Positions 26,465 through 35,470 of a stretch of DNA of 64,000 bases are shown piece after piece. Under the pieces are notes generated by a model. The model was not told where the DNA came from, searched no databases, and was given only the letters and a program-made list of their open reading frames with translations. Source of the stretch: Shimia sp. Its GTDB lineage: Bacteria > Pseudomonadota > Alphaproteobacteria > Rhodobacterales > Rhodobacteraceae. The stretch is from the NCBI RefSeq assembly GCF_022448905.1, contig NZ_JAKVCW010000012.1, positions 1 to 64,000 of the forward strand. Direction: 5' to 3'. The position numbers and the translations under genes are program-made. The first letter of the stretch is position 1; every line of letters begins with the position of its first letter.

Positions 26465-27076
26465 ATGGCAAATTTCCTTTATCAAAACGACCTGCCTGAC
26501 GACCTGGACCTTGGCCCGGTTGTGGCGATTGACTGCGAAACCATGGGGCTCAACCCCCATCGCGACCGCCTCTGTGTGATCCAGATGTCTGGTGGCGACG
26601 GCAACGCCCACCTTGTGCAAGTCGCCAAAGGCCAAACCGAGGCGCCGAACCTGTGCAAAATGCTCGAAGACCCAAATGTGTTGAAACTCTTCCACTTTGG
26701 CCGCTTTGACATTGCCGCCATGTACCACGCCTTTGGCGCCCTCACCGCGCCGGTCTATTGCACCAAAATCGCCTCCAAACTGGTGCGCACCTACACCGAC
26801 CGCCACGGCCTGAAAAACCTGCTTCAGGAACTGCTGAGCGTCGATGTGTCCAAGCAACAGCAGATGAGCGACTGGGGTGCTGAAACCCTGACGGACGCAC
26901 AGCTCGACTACGCCGCCTCTGACGTTTTGTACCTGCACGGTCTGCGCGAGAAACTGAACGAACGTCTTGCCCGTGAAGGCCGCACCGAAGTGGCCCAGGC
27001 CTGCTTTGACTTCCTGCCGACGCGCGCCAAACTGGATCTGGCCGGCTGGCCGGAACAGGACATCTTTGCGCACTAA
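26465..27076 (+). CDS. rnd: Ribonuclease D (short form)
   Basis: This 203-residue DEDD 3'-5' exonuclease trims tRNA and other small RNA 3' ends. The metal-binding D23 and E25 lie in VVAIDCETMGL. Further Exo motifs are HFGRFDIAAM and the Exo III region LDYAASDVLYLHGL. It lacks the HRDC domains of E. coli RNase D, as is usual for the short alphaproteobacterial form. The ATG at 26465 follows a GAGG and matches the family N-terminus. It lies 12 bases before kdsD. Confidence 0.93.
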   Translation: MANFLYQNDLPDDLDLGPVVAIDCETMGLNPHRDRLCVIQMSGGDGNAHLVQVAKGQTEAPNLCKMLEDPNVLKLFHFGRFDIAAMYHAFGALTAPVYCTKIASKLVRTYTDRHGLKNLLQELLSVDVSKQQQMSDWGAETLTDAQLDYAASDVLYLHGLREKLNERLAREGRTEVAQACFDFLPTRAKLDLAGWPEQDIFAH

Positions 27077-27088
27077 CGGAGCCGCCCC

Positions 27089-28063
27089 ATGACGGACGCC
27101 GACAAGCAAACCTTTCTGGACACCGCCCGCCGTGTGATCTCCATCGAGACCGCGGCGCTTTCTGCCTTGGGCGACAGCCTGGGCGCCGAATTTGGTGAAG
27201 CCATTGAACTGCTGCTCTCCGCCAATGGCCGGGTGATCATCTCTGGCATGGGCAAATCCGGCCACATCGCCCGCAAGATCGCTGCGACCTTTGCCTCCAC
27301 CGGCACCCCGGCCCATTTTGTGCATCCGGCCGAGGCCAGCCACGGCGATCTGGGCATGATGGCACAAGGCGACGTTGCGCTTGTGCTGTCCAACTCCGGC
27401 GAAACTCCGGAGCTGGCCGATCTGGTAGCCTATACGCGCCGCTTCAACATCCCGCTGATCGGCGTCGCCAGCCGTCCCGACAGCACGCTGATCAAGCAAA
27501 GTGATGTCGGGCTGATCCTGCCCAAAGCCGAAGAAGCCTGTGGCACCGGCGTGGTGCCAACCACCACCACAACCATGACCCTCGCGCTGGGCGACGCCCT
27601 TGCTGTGGCCCTGATGGAGCACCGCAAGTTCACCCCGGAAAACTTCCGCGAATTCCACCCCGGCGGCAAACTGGGCGCGCAGCTCTCTCGTGTGCGTGAC
27701 CTGATGCATGTCGGCGAGGCCCTACCTCTGATCGACGCGCAGACCCAAATGAGTGATGCCTTGTTGGAAATCAGCCAGAAAGGCTTTGGCGTTGTTGGCG
27801 TCACCAATGACACCGGCGCGCTCCTCGGCATTGTCACCGATGGGGACTTGCGCCGCCATATGGACGGTCTGCTGGACCGCACCGCCGTGGAAGTTATGAC
27901 CGCCGATCCGCAAACCATTGCGCCCGGCGCCTTGGCCGAAGAAGCCGTGGCCATCATGAATCAACGCAAGATCACGTGTCTGTTTGTGATCGATCCCAAT
28001 GGCGCAGGCACCCCCGAGGGCCTCTTGCACATCCACGACTGCCTGCGCGCCGGGCTCGGCTAA
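27089..28063 (+). CDS. kdsD: Arabinose-5-phosphate isomerase (KdsD/KpsF)
   Basis: This 324-residue enzyme converts ribulose-5-phosphate to arabinose-5-phosphate, the first step to Kdo. The N-terminal SIS domain (about residues 1-170) has the motif ISGMGKSGHIARKIAATFAS and the serine-rich LSNSGETPEL. Two CBS domains follow (about 205-320). GGAG precedes the ATG. It starts a run into lptC-lptA-lptB, so Kdo supply is tied to LPS transport. kdsB lies 17 kb away in the polysaccharide region. Confidence 0.95.
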   Translation: MTDADKQTFLDTARRVISIETAALSALGDSLGAEFGEAIELLLSANGRVIISGMGKSGHIARKIAATFASTGTPAHFVHPAEASHGDLGMMAQGDVALVLSNSGETPELADLVAYTRRFNIPLIGVASRPDSTLIKQSDVGLILPKAEEACGTGVVPTTTTTMTLALGDALAVALMEHRKFTPENFREFHPGGKLGAQLSRVRDLMHVGEALPLIDAQTQMSDALLEISQKGFGVVGVTNDTGALLGIVTDGDLRRHMDGLLDRTAVEVMTADPQTIAPGALAEEAVAIMNQRKITCLFVIDPNGAGTPEGLLHIHDCLRAGLG

Positions 28064-28070
28064 ACCGGTG

Positions 28071-28670
28071 GTGCGCCGCCTCACATATTCCAACCTGGTT
28101 GCCTGGCTGAAGGTGCTGCTGCCCCTGACCGCACTCGGCATCCTGTCCACGCTTTTCCTGATCTCTCACGAAGTCGATCTCGAAAGCGCCATTCCCTTTG
28201 CGGATGTGGAGCTCGAAAAACGTCTGCGCGACCGACAAATCACCGCGCCGTATATCGCCGGCCAAACCGACGATGGCCACAACATCACGTTGACCTCCGC
28301 CACCGCGCATCCGGATATCGACGACCCCTCTCGTATCATCGCAGAACAAGTCGGCGCTTTGATCAGCACCACCGACGGCACCGAAATCACTGTGCGCGCC
28401 GAAGCGGGTGAGATGAGCAGCACGTTTAACGAGGTCGAGCTTGACGGCGACGTCGAGATTGTCACCTCTGCAGGCTACACCATCACCACCGAAACCATGA
28501 TCTTTGGCCTGGAAGACGCACGCGCCGAAACCGCCGGTGAAATTCTGGCCGAAAGCGGCCTTGGCACCTTGGAAGCAGGCCGCATGGCCCTGCGCCCATC
28601 TGGGGAAAACAATGAAATTTATTTGTTTTTCACAAAAGGTGTGCGACTGCTATACACGCCCGCAAACTGA
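28071..28670 (+). CDS. lptC: LPS export ABC transporter periplasmic protein LptC
   Basis: This protein of about 199 residues has a single N-terminal membrane helix (LVAWLKVLLPLTALGILSTLFL) and a periplasmic beta-jellyroll (ITLTSATAHPDID...FNEVELDGDVEIVTSAGYTI). It is the bitopic bridge between the LptBFG transporter and LptA. It starts seven bases after kdsD. The start is one of two adjacent GTG codons (28068 or 28071), and no ATG is available near the membrane helix. Its neighbours lptA and lptB support the assignment. Confidence 0.88.
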   Translation: MRRLTYSNLVAWLKVLLPLTALGILSTLFLISHEVDLESAIPFADVELEKRLRDRQITAPYIAGQTDDGHNITLTSATAHPDIDDPSRIIAEQVGALISTTDGTEITVRAEAGEMSSTFNEVELDGDVEIVTSAGYTITTETMIFGLEDARAETAGEILAESGLGTLEAGRMALRPSGENNEIYLFFTKGVRLLYTPAN

Positions 28671-28684
28671 GACGAGGTGACCCT

Positions 28685-29167
28685 GTGTTTTTGATCCGTG
28701 CTTTGGCAATTTCCCTCCTGACGGTGGTTCCCGTCGCTGGGATGGCACAGGGGTTCCAGGTTGGCTTTGGCCAGATCCAACAAGATACCGGCCTGCCGGT
28801 CGAAGTCACCGCCGAGACTCTCTCGGTGAATCAATCTGACGGCAGCGCCGTGTTTGAGGGCAAAGTGGATGTCTCCCAAGGTGACATGCGCATGACCGCC
28901 GACAAGGTGAACGTGCACTACAATCAGGAAACCCAGGCCATCGCCCGCCTCGTGGCGGAAGGCAACGTGCTCCTTGTCCAAGGGCCCGATGCGGCCGAGG
29001 CCAATCAAGCGATCTACAGCATCGATGATGGCACCGTCGAAATGACCGGCAATGTGACGGTCGTACAGTCCAAAACCACCATCACCGCGGACAAAATGCG
29101 CCTCAATCTAACAGACAACACCGCGCAGATGAGCGGCAATGTGAAAACAGTTCTGAAGTCTCAGTAA
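28685..29167 (+). CDS. lptA: LPS transport periplasmic protein LptA
   Basis: This 160-residue exported OstA-like protein has a signal peptide ([16 protein letters not shown]) and a beta-jellyroll of repeated strands such as [21 protein letters not shown] and [20 protein letters not shown]. It forms the periplasmic bridge carrying lipopolysaccharide to the outer membrane. The start codon is GTG at 28685, with GAGG seven bases upstream. It lies two bases before lptB. Confidence 0.93.
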   Translation: MFLIRALAISLLTVVPVAGMAQGFQVGFGQIQQDTGLPVEVTAETLSVNQSDGSAVFEGKVDVSQGDMRMTADKVNVHYNQETQAIARLVAEGNVLLVQGPDAAEANQAIYSIDDGTVEMTGNVTVVQSKTTITADKMRLNLTDNTAQMSGNVKTVLKSQ

Positions 29168-29169
29168 CC

Positions 29170-29928
29170 ATGGCCAAACCCGATCTCTCCGTCACCAAAG
29201 GCAGCTCCGGACTACAGGTGCAAAGCCTGCGCAAGGCCTATCGCAAGCGCGTGGTGATCCGAGACTTCTCCATGGAGTTGCAGCGCGGCGAAGTTGTTGC
29301 GCTGCTGGGTCCAAATGGCTCCGGTAAAACCACCACCTTTTATGCGGTCGCAGGCCTCTTGGTGCCCGAAGGCGGGCGTGTGTCCATCGACGGTCGGGAC
29401 GTGACCACCCTGCCGATGTATCGCCGCGCCAAGCTGGGCATCGGCTATCTGCCGCAAGAGATGTCGATCTTCCGTGGCCTGTCGGTGGAAGACAACATCA
29501 CCGCTATCCTCGACATCACCCACAAAGACCGCCACAAGCGCCGTGAGCGCCTTGAGGAGCTCCTGAGCGAGTTCTCCATCGAGCACCTGCGCCGCGCCCC
29601 TGCACTGGCCCTGTCTGGTGGTGAACGCCGCCGCGTGGAAATTGCCCGCTGTCTGGCCGCCGATCCCAAATACCTGCTTCTGGACGAACCATTTGCAGGT
29701 GTGGACCCGATCTCGGTGGGCGACATTCGCCATCTGGTCGCGGACCTCAAGAAACGTGGCATCGGCGTGTTGATCACCGACCACAACGTGCGCGAGACGC
29801 TGGAAATTGTCGACCGCGCCTACATCCTGCATGACGGCAAGGTGCTCATGTCCGGCACCCCGGACGAGGTGGTGGAAAACGAAAACGTGCGCCGTGTCTA
29901 TCTGGGCGAAAACTTCCGCATCTCCTGA
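29170..29928 (+). CDS. lptB: LPS export ABC transporter ATP-binding protein LptB
   Basis: This 252-residue cytoplasmic ATPase powers LPS extraction from the inner membrane. Walker A is GPNGSGKT at 47-54, the signature LSGGE at 148-152, Walker B LLLDEP at 169-174, and the H-loop lies in [11 protein letters not shown]. The N-terminus has about 13 extra residues compared with E. coli LptB. The permease genes lptF and lptG are not in this window. Unlike gammaproteobacteria, no rpoN follows before hpf. Confidence 0.97.
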   Translation: MAKPDLSVTKGSSGLQVQSLRKAYRKRVVIRDFSMELQRGEVVALLGPNGSGKTTTFYAVAGLLVPEGGRVSIDGRDVTTLPMYRRAKLGIGYLPQEMSIFRGLSVEDNITAILDITHKDRHKRRERLEELLSEFSIEHLRRAPALALSGGERRRVEIARCLAADPKYLLLDEPFAGVDPISVGDIRHLVADLKKRGIGVLITDHNVRETLEIVDRAYILHDGKVLMSGTPDEVVENENVRRVYLGENFRIS

Positions 29929-30025
29929 CACACGCGGAAAAGCGCACAATCTTGCGCTCGATCATTGACTCTTAACCGTCTGCCTACTCAAATGGACGCA
30001 TGACATTTGATCGACTCCCCGCTGT

Positions 30026-30060
30026 GACCGTGGCGGCCTTCGCAAAAAGGCCCGGTCTTT
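30026..30060 (+). terminator. Hairpin between lptB and hpf
   Basis: GACCG (30026-30030) pairs with CGGTC, and the inner GGCCTT pairs with AAGGCC, followed by only TTT. It is a two-part stem that could end the kdsD-lptB transcript and leave hpf under its own promoter. Confidence 0.5.
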
Positions 30061-30156
30061 CGCAAGGGTTGGCAATGTCGATTTCCAGCATTCGGACCTA
30101 ACTGATAACGGGCATCTCAAGCCCGTGGTCCGACATGTCATCGAAAAGGAGACAGG

Positions 30157-30726
30157 ATGCGCTATCAGATTACCGGAAAACACATCGACGTTGGTGATGC
30201 TCTGCAAACTCACGTGAAAACGGAGCTTGGCAGTGTGCTCGACAAATACGCCGGCCGACCTACCGACGCGACGATCACGTTCTCCAAACACGCGCACGAA
30301 TATGTCTGCGAGGCCACGGTGCATCTGTCCACCGGACTGACCGCCCAAGCCAAAGCACATGAAACTGAAATCTACGCCGCTTTTGACAGTTGTGCGGAAA
30401 AAATGGACAAACAACTGCGTCGGTATAAGCGACGACTGAAGGATCACCATAAGGAACGTCAGGACCCGGTTGAACTTTTCGGCGCTTCCTCGTATATCCT
30501 CGCGCCTGAAGCTGAAGAACATGAGGCCGAGCCCGACACCCTGCAGCCAGTCATCGTTGCCGAGATGGAGACCAAGATCCCGTCCCTAAGCGTTGGCGAA
30601 GCCGTGATGCAGATGGAACTTGCAGGGTCCCCGGTGCTTGTCTTCAAGAACGAAGGTAAAGACGGATTGAACGTGGTCTATCGCCGTGAGGACGGCAATA
30701 TCGGCTGGATCGATCCGCAAGCATAA
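30157..30726 (+). CDS. hpf: Ribosome hibernation-promoting factor, long form
   Basis: This 189-residue protein has an N-terminal S30AE/HPF domain (about residues 1-105; GKHIDVGDALQTHVKTELG) that sits in the 30S decoding region. A linker leads to a C-terminal domain (about 130-187; VGEAVMQMELAGSPVLVFKN and VVYRREDGNIGWIDP) that dimerises ribosomes into 100S particles. AAGGAG precedes the ATG. It is followed by ptsN, the usual partner. Confidence 0.95.
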   Translation: MRYQITGKHIDVGDALQTHVKTELGSVLDKYAGRPTDATITFSKHAHEYVCEATVHLSTGLTAQAKAHETEIYAAFDSCAEKMDKQLRRYKRRLKDHHKERQDPVELFGASSYILAPEAEEHEAEPDTLQPVIVAEMETKIPSLSVGEAVMQMELAGSPVLVFKNEGKDGLNVVYRREDGNIGWIDPQA

Positions 30727-30768
30727 GTGAGTAAGCGCATCAAAGCGCGCTCCGGAGATACAGGCCCT

Positions 30769-31233
30769 ATGGACCTTTCTACCATCCTCAAGCCTGAGGC
30801 GGTACGTGTTGTCACAGCCGCCTCAAGCAAAAAGCGTTTGTTGCAAGAATTTGGCGACCTGGCCGAGTCAGCTTACGGGCTGAACGCGCCTGGGGTTGTC
30901 GAAGCTCTGATAGAACGCGAAACCCTTGGCCCCACCGGCGTGGGCCACGGGGTGGCTTTGCCACACGCCCGCTTCGAAGGCTTGGAAAGCGTCGTCGGCG
31001 CCTTCATCCTTCTGGAAAAGCCAGTTGATTTCAATTCGGTGGACCGCCAGCCAATCGACATCGCCTTCGCGCTGTTTGCCCCGGAAGAGGCCGGTGTCGA
31101 GCACCTCAAAGCCTTGGCGAAAGTGTCCCGTCACCTGCGCGAGTCCGCGATCTGCGCCAAGCTGCGCGCCAACCCGGACGCGGCCACGTTGTTCACGATC
31201 CTGACCGAAGGCGACAAGGTTCAGGCAGCCTAA
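30769..31233 (+). CDS. ptsN: Nitrogen PTS enzyme IIA (PtsN)
   Basis: This 154-residue EIIA-Ntr protein takes phosphate from the nitrogen phosphotransferase chain and regulates potassium, nitrogen and stress functions. The phosphorylated histidine is H66 in GVGHGVALPHARF. The fold is typical (ESVVGAFILLEKPVDFNSVDRQPIDI). The ATG at 30769 matches the family start MDLSTILKPEAVRVV. An in-frame GTG directly after the hpf stop would add 14 residues. A terminator follows. Confidence 0.94.
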   Translation: MDLSTILKPEAVRVVTAASSKKRLLQEFGDLAESAYGLNAPGVVEALIERETLGPTGVGHGVALPHARFEGLESVVGAFILLEKPVDFNSVDRQPIDIAFALFAPEEAGVEHLKALAKVSRHLRESAICAKLRANPDAATLFTILTEGDKVQAA

Positions 31234-31257
31234 GCTGGCCGATAAGAGACATTCAAC

Positions 31258-31287
31258 GCGCCGCAGCCCCGCTGACGGCGCATTTTT
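31258..31287 (+). terminator. Intrinsic terminator after ptsN
   Basis: GCGCCG at 31258-31263 pairs with CGGCGC at 31276-31281, an inner AGC pairs with GCT, then A and five T. Its right end touches the stop codon of the convergent sulfotransferase gene. Confidence 0.82.
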
Positions 31288-32710
31288 ACGTCCAGCTGTC
31301 AAACCCAAACGCAATATAGTCGCGCTTGTAGATATCCTGACACAGCTTCTCGATCTCCTGATCGTAGATCTCTTCAAGCGCCACCGGATACCCTGTGTCC
31401 ACCGTTACCGGGTCCGGCGCATCCATGCGCCCCACCTGCATCGCCAGCGCGGGCAGATAGCTCATCATCTCATCTTCGCGCACAATCATATCCGGCAGTG
31501 ACAGATCGCCGAATCCCTGCAACGCCGTGGTCTGGCTGACCCAATGCGAATCCTGCCGCAGGCTGGTCTGCCCCGCCAGATTCGCCTTCACAAATCCAAG
31601 GAACGCCACAAACCCGGCTCGATGCGCCTCCGCCGTATACTCCGCCCCTGGCGGATCCTTGGGCAGCGGCATCTTGTACACCCGCCGCAATGTATTGCGC
31701 AGCTTCTTGTAGGGCCCCTGTTCTGCCGCCAGTATGCAGTCATAAAACGCCGCATGCACACGTGCCACAGGGTGGCGGATCACGGTAAAACTGCGATGTC
31801 CCTTATGGGCCTTCTTCCACTGGCGCAGGCTCTTCTGGCTGAATTTGCGGATCAGACCATCATTCCCCACCCGATCCATCTTCGCCATCCATTTGGTGAC
31901 GGCCTCCGTTGGCCCGGACCGCAACGGCAAAAACAACAACGGTGACGCCGCACAAGCCACATAGCTTGGCACCGCCGCCCCATGGCGCGGCTCAAAATTC
32001 GGCGTGCGGTTGAGGTTAAAGCGATCCAAATCCGCCAGGGCTAAGGTTACTTCACCAAAGTTGGAGACCTTCTCAGACAACGGGCTGGGGTTCTGTCGTT
32101 TCAGCTTCTGGTTCAGTTCCTCAAGCTCTTCATCATGCCCCAGAAACCGCGCCAACCCGTTCATCACCTGAAGATCATGCAGGTCTTCATAAGCAATATA
32201 GAACGCCGTTTGGCCGCTCACCTGAAGCGCCCGCATCAAGGAGACCTGAAAGTCCTGCAACTCTTCCACATGGCGCCGGAACTCCACGCCATCAAACTTC
32301 ACCTTGCTATCGCGCCGGCGGCGCACATCGGTTAGCTTCCACTGCCCGGTGGCCTGCGCGATCTTCCAGCTCACATAGCTATCGAGCGGATTGCGAGTCA
32401 GGATGATCTTTGCGCAACGCGGGTCTTCCAACATCGTGTTGAGCACCCGTGGCTCATGATCGTGGAAGTACCGAAACCCTGACAACACGTCGTTAGATTT
32501 CATCGCATCAATCAAAACCTGCGGGTCGGCTGTCCGTTGTTCCAGAGATACGCCAAGACAATCATCCTTGTTGGGGTATCCAATGAAATGCGGATTAAAC
32601 GCTTCACCCAGACAGCTGAGACCCTCAAACCCGTTGATATTGGCTTCCAGATAATTGGACCCGGTCCGCATCTCGGCAAAGACCACAAAATAATCAAAGG
32701 GTTTGGTCAT
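31286..32710 (-). CDS. Tandem two-module sulfotransferase (NodH-like plus family-2-like)
   Basis: This 474-residue cytoplasmic protein appears to hold two PAPS-type sulfotransferase modules. Module 1 (about residues 5-235) has a 5'-phosphosulfate loop (AEMRTGSNYLEAN, R15) and a 3'-phosphate motif LTRNPLDSYVSW (R106-S111), as in NodH. Module 2 (about 250-470) begins LLFLPLRSGPTEAVTKWM and has its own 3'-phosphate motif TVIRHPVARVHAAFYD (R312-R317). It is last in a minus-strand run with three glycosyltransferase genes, so it probably sulfates their glycan product. PAP released would be removed by CysQ, encoded 13 kb away. The acceptor is unknown, and whether both modules are active is not visible. 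Confidence 0.82.
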   Translation of the reverse strand: MTKPFDYFVVFAEMRTGSNYLEANINGFEGLSCLGEAFNPHFIGYPNKDDCLGVSLEQRTADPQVLIDAMKSNDVLSGFRYFHDHEPRVLNTMLEDPRCAKIILTRNPLDSYVSWKIAQATGQWKLTDVRRRRDSKVKFDGVEFRRHVEELQDFQVSLMRALQVSGQTAFYIAYEDLHDLQVMNGLARFLGHDEELEELNQKLKRQNPSPLSEKVSNFGEVTLALADLDRFNLNRTPNFEPRHGAAVPSYVACAASPLLFLPLRSGPTEAVTKWMAKMDRVGNDGLIRKFSQKSLRQWKKAHKGHRSFTVIRHPVARVHAAFYDCILAAEQGPYKKLRNTLRRVYKMPLPKDPPGAEYTAEAHRAGFVAFLGFVKANLAGQTSLRQDSHWVSQTTALQGFGDLSLPDMIVREDEMMSYLPALAMQVGRMDAPDPVTVDTGYPVALEEIYDQEIEKLCQDIYKRDYIAFGFDSWT

Positions 32711-32716
32711 AGGGCG

Positions 32717-34414
32717 TTACTGCACCAAATAGGGTTTCCGTGGCGGCTTCTTCTGATCGGCCTCCCCCTGAGATACGGGAAAATCGCCCATCAGGTAAGG
32801 GTGCATGCCTTGGTTTTTCAGGTTTTGCAGGAACTGACCAAATCCGGTCAAATCGGTCATCGTCGGCGCCTCCGCCAAACGGCGCGCTTTCTCCGGCCCG
32901 ATCTCGTCAATGATAGTCTGCAAAGGTTCCATCGGCGCTTCGATAAATTCAGCCAACGTCCAGATCCGTACCCGCGCCTTGGCATAGGGACTGCGCAATG
33001 CATAAAGCTGATCGTTTTCCAACTTCTGAAGACGCGCGGCCTCTTTGCGAATGTCGGCAAAATCTAGATTCGACTTGAACAGCGGTATCGCCCAGGCCCC
33101 GCTGATCACCGACACCTGCGCATTGGGGTCTTTGGCAAAAAACCAAACCGGCGCGCCCTCATCCCGTGGCCCCACCTGAAAACACTGCCGCTCGCCGCGC
33201 GTGTTCCAGACCAGATTGGTTAAAAACGCGATCGAGTTGTAATCACGCGACTTCGGATCGTCGCTCAGCGCCCCGTTGATGACTTTCTGACGGCCCTCAA
33301 ACTCTGCCCCTTCCGGCGCAAAAAGATGCCCATGCACCCGCGTCCCAGTGGCCCGGGCCAGCCATGGCTCAAAGTCCTCAAACAGCTGCGCAAACCCTTG
33401 GAAGATCGAATACCGCCCGAAGGTCATGCCGTTTTCCCACCCCTCGTTGGGATAACGGCTCTGCATGTAAAGCCCCGTGCGCCCTTTGGTCCGTCGCTCC
33501 ACAGCCTTGGCAAAGATCCGGTCAATCTTCGCCGGATTGGGTTCGCTCATCTTGATGGCGCCCTCTGGGCTGCGCAAAAAGCCGTTATACAGCTTGCTGG
33601 CACGCGGCCAGATTTTGCGCGCCACAAAGCAATCAGACCGCCGCAACAGCTGCAAGTGGTCGTCATAAAAGATATGCGGCTTTCCCTGAAAGTCGAACTT
33701 CGACAGCGTCAGCGACCGGCTCTCGATATTGCTCGAATACAGCCGCGCCAAGGTCTGGAAATAGCTCTCGTCCGGAATCCACACCCGCTTAAAGTAGCGA
33801 TCAAACGTGTCCCGATCCGGATCCTGCAAAATCGCCGACAACGTCTGCCGTGTCAGGCACCACCACTGGCTGCCCATATGTGGCACAACGCCATTGGGGA
33901 TCTTCCGTTTCACCCGCAGGAAACGCTGAATATCCACCCATTTGTCAAACAGGAACCGGTGCTTCTTCCAGGAGAACGGGAAATGCAGCGTAAACCGCTC
34001 CGCGTCCAATCCCCCCACGGTCCAGGGCACATCCGCCGTGGTCGCACTCTCGATAAAATCCGTCCGCGGCCGCGCCGCCAAATAATCTTTCAACTCCTGC
34101 ACTGGTCGCAAGGGCAAACAAGACCCGGAAGACAGGTAGATGTGGCGCACCTCCGGGAACTCGGCCAGCATGGTCTCCCCTGCCGACTGACTAGCGGCCA
34201 CCAGCCCCCAGTCCCCCCATTCACATTTGTGCCGCTTGCAGAAGCGTACATCCGGTACATCTTCCAGCGCTTTGACAAACTTCTTATGCGCCTTGGGCTT
34301 CACCGAGGCATCCACATGGATCACCACCGGACAACCGTATTTGGTCCAGTGCCGCGCCACTTGCTCTGCGCGGTCAAAGGCGGTGTGCACCAACATGAGA
34401 ATGCCCACACTCAT
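32717..34414 (-). CDS. GT14-family glycosyltransferase (beta-1,6-GlcNAc-transferase-like) with C-terminal extension
   Basis: This 565-residue protein has an N-terminal domain (about residues 1-260) resembling core-2/I-branching and xylosyltransferase enzymes (GT14): ILMLVHTAFDRAEQVARHW, HIYLSSGSCLPLRP, GSQWWCLTRQTL and WIPDESYFQTL. The remaining 300 residues (NGMTFGRYSIFQGFAQLFEDF, WNTRGERQCFQVGPRD) form a conserved-looking partner domain of unknown role, seen in roseobacterial homologues (DUF5927/5928 type, tentative). Its ATG overlaps the stop of the upstream GT2-like gene by four bases, and the sulfotransferase follows after six bases. It likely adds GlcNAc or xylose branches to a surface glycan (inference). 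Confidence 0.85.
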   Translation of the reverse strand: MSVGILMLVHTAFDRAEQVARHWTKYGCPVVIHVDASVKPKAHKKFVKALEDVPDVRFCKRHKCEWGDWGLVAASQSAGETMLAEFPEVRHIYLSSGSCLPLRPVQELKDYLAARPRTDFIESATTADVPWTVGGLDAERFTLHFPFSWKKHRFLFDKWVDIQRFLRVKRKIPNGVVPHMGSQWWCLTRQTLSAILQDPDRDTFDRYFKRVWIPDESYFQTLARLYSSNIESRSLTLSKFDFQGKPHIFYDDHLQLLRRSDCFVARKIWPRASKLYNGFLRSPEGAIKMSEPNPAKIDRIFAKAVERRTKGRTGLYMQSRYPNEGWENGMTFGRYSIFQGFAQLFEDFEPWLARATGTRVHGHLFAPEGAEFEGRQKVINGALSDDPKSRDYNSIAFLTNLVWNTRGERQCFQVGPRDEGAPVWFFAKDPNAQVSVISGAWAIPLFKSNLDFADIRKEAARLQKLENDQLYALRSPYAKARVRIWTLAEFIEAPMEPLQTIIDEIGPEKARRLAEAPTMTDLTGFGQFLQNLKNQGMHPYLMGDFPVSQGEADQKKPPRKPYLVQ

Positions 34415-35421
34415 GCCCAGTTCCCCTTGGACATGAGGCCCAGAATCTCCAGCTGGCGCCAGTTGATGTATTTCTCACTCCATTTGCACCACAGCTCCGG
34501 CGCATCCCGAAGCCGCTCGGCATAGGCCGTGTATTCCACACTTGCGGAGTAATGCTGATTGCGCACCAGCTCCTCTTCCGCCTTGGCGGTGAACGTATCC
34601 AGAAACTTCGCGTGCAGCAGCAGGCCAGAGGCTTTTTCCCCGCCCCACTCGTCATACACCTGGTTCAAACCACGAGGCAGAAGCATATGGGTCGAGCTGG
34701 CATAACAATAGCGCCGGTTCCACTTCACCAGTGGAATTTTGTTCAGCGCCGGGGCCAGTTCCGGCTCATTTGGGAAAAACACCCGCGACCGTGGCCCACC
34801 TTGAATCCACAGGTTTCCATACTGCGGGTTCTTTGTCATCGTGTAGTTGCCCGCATCAAACCAGCAGGCGATCTCCATCGGGTCCTGCCCCGCCTGATAG
34901 GGCTGCTCCGTGATCGGCCCACGCGGATACATATCCAAAAGCATCGCACTGAAAGATTTGATCGAACTCGCATCCAGCCAATCGGTCAGCGCCCGGATCG
35001 GACGCGTGTCGCAGAATGGATAAATAAAGAACTCGTCCGGATCGACCACCAGACACCAGTGATTGTGGCCATAGCGGAACTGCAACCAGTTGAGCCAATC
35101 CACGCCAAACTTGGACTTTTTATAGCTCTTGCGGGTGTGCCACACCGACACATCCGGCTGCTCCATCAGATACTCCAGCGAACCGTCATCGCTGTCGTTG
35201 TCCACCATCAGGAAGTGATTGATACCCTTATTGCGGTAGTAATCGAGAAAATACGGCAGGCGAATATGCTCGTTGCGCAGGGTTGAAAACGCCAGCAGGT
35301 CCGACGGTTTGATCTGCGCCGTGCGGTCCGCCATGCTGCGCAGCTCACGCCGCTTCCGGATCGCGCGCACAAGACGATGCCGGCGTCTGATCCGAAGCCG
35401 ATATGATTGCAGCGCACTCAC
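34411..35421 (-). CDS. Glycosyltransferase family 2-like protein
   Basis: This protein has about 336 residues. From residue ~38 it has a compact GT-A fold of the Glyco_tranf_2_4 type: LLAFSTLRNEHIRLPYFLDYY, HFLMVDNDSDDGS and a metal-binding-like CLVVDPDEFFIYPF. The N-terminal 30 residues are very arginine-rich (RLRIRRRHRLVRAIRKRREL). The start is placed at a GTG (35421) preceded by AGGA. TTG at 35433 and the ATG that begins MADRTAQ are alternatives. It is coupled to the GT14 gene by ATGA overlap. Sugar and acceptor are unknown. Confidence 0.83.
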   Translation of the reverse strand: MSALQSYRLRIRRRHRLVRAIRKRRELRSMADRTAQIKPSDLLAFSTLRNEHIRLPYFLDYYRNKGINHFLMVDNDSDDGSLEYLMEQPDVSVWHTRKSYKKSKFGVDWLNWLQFRYGHNHWCLVVDPDEFFIYPFCDTRPIRALTDWLDASSIKSFSAMLLDMYPRGPITEQPYQAGQDPMEIACWFDAGNYTMTKNPQYGNLWIQGGPRSRVFFPNEPELAPALNKIPLVKWNRRYCYASSTHMLLPRGLNQVYDEWGGEKASGLLLHAKFLDTFTAKAEEELVRNQHYSASVEYTAYAERLRDAPELWCKWSEKYINWRQLEILGLMSKGNWA

Positions 35422-35470
35422 CCCTGTCCTCAACCTTTCCCAATCTTTGAAGGTCCAGCTACAGGGTGTA

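Noticed and set aside
26300-27709. 469-codon minus-strand frame opposite rnd and kdsD
   Set aside because: It spans two well-supported plus-strand genes and their gap, and the product has shadow-frame composition.
33326-34525. 399-codon plus-strand frame opposite the GT14 gene
   Set aside because: It is rich in Arg, Pro, His and Gln, as expected of an antisense frame. It crosses the overlap of two real minus-strand genes.
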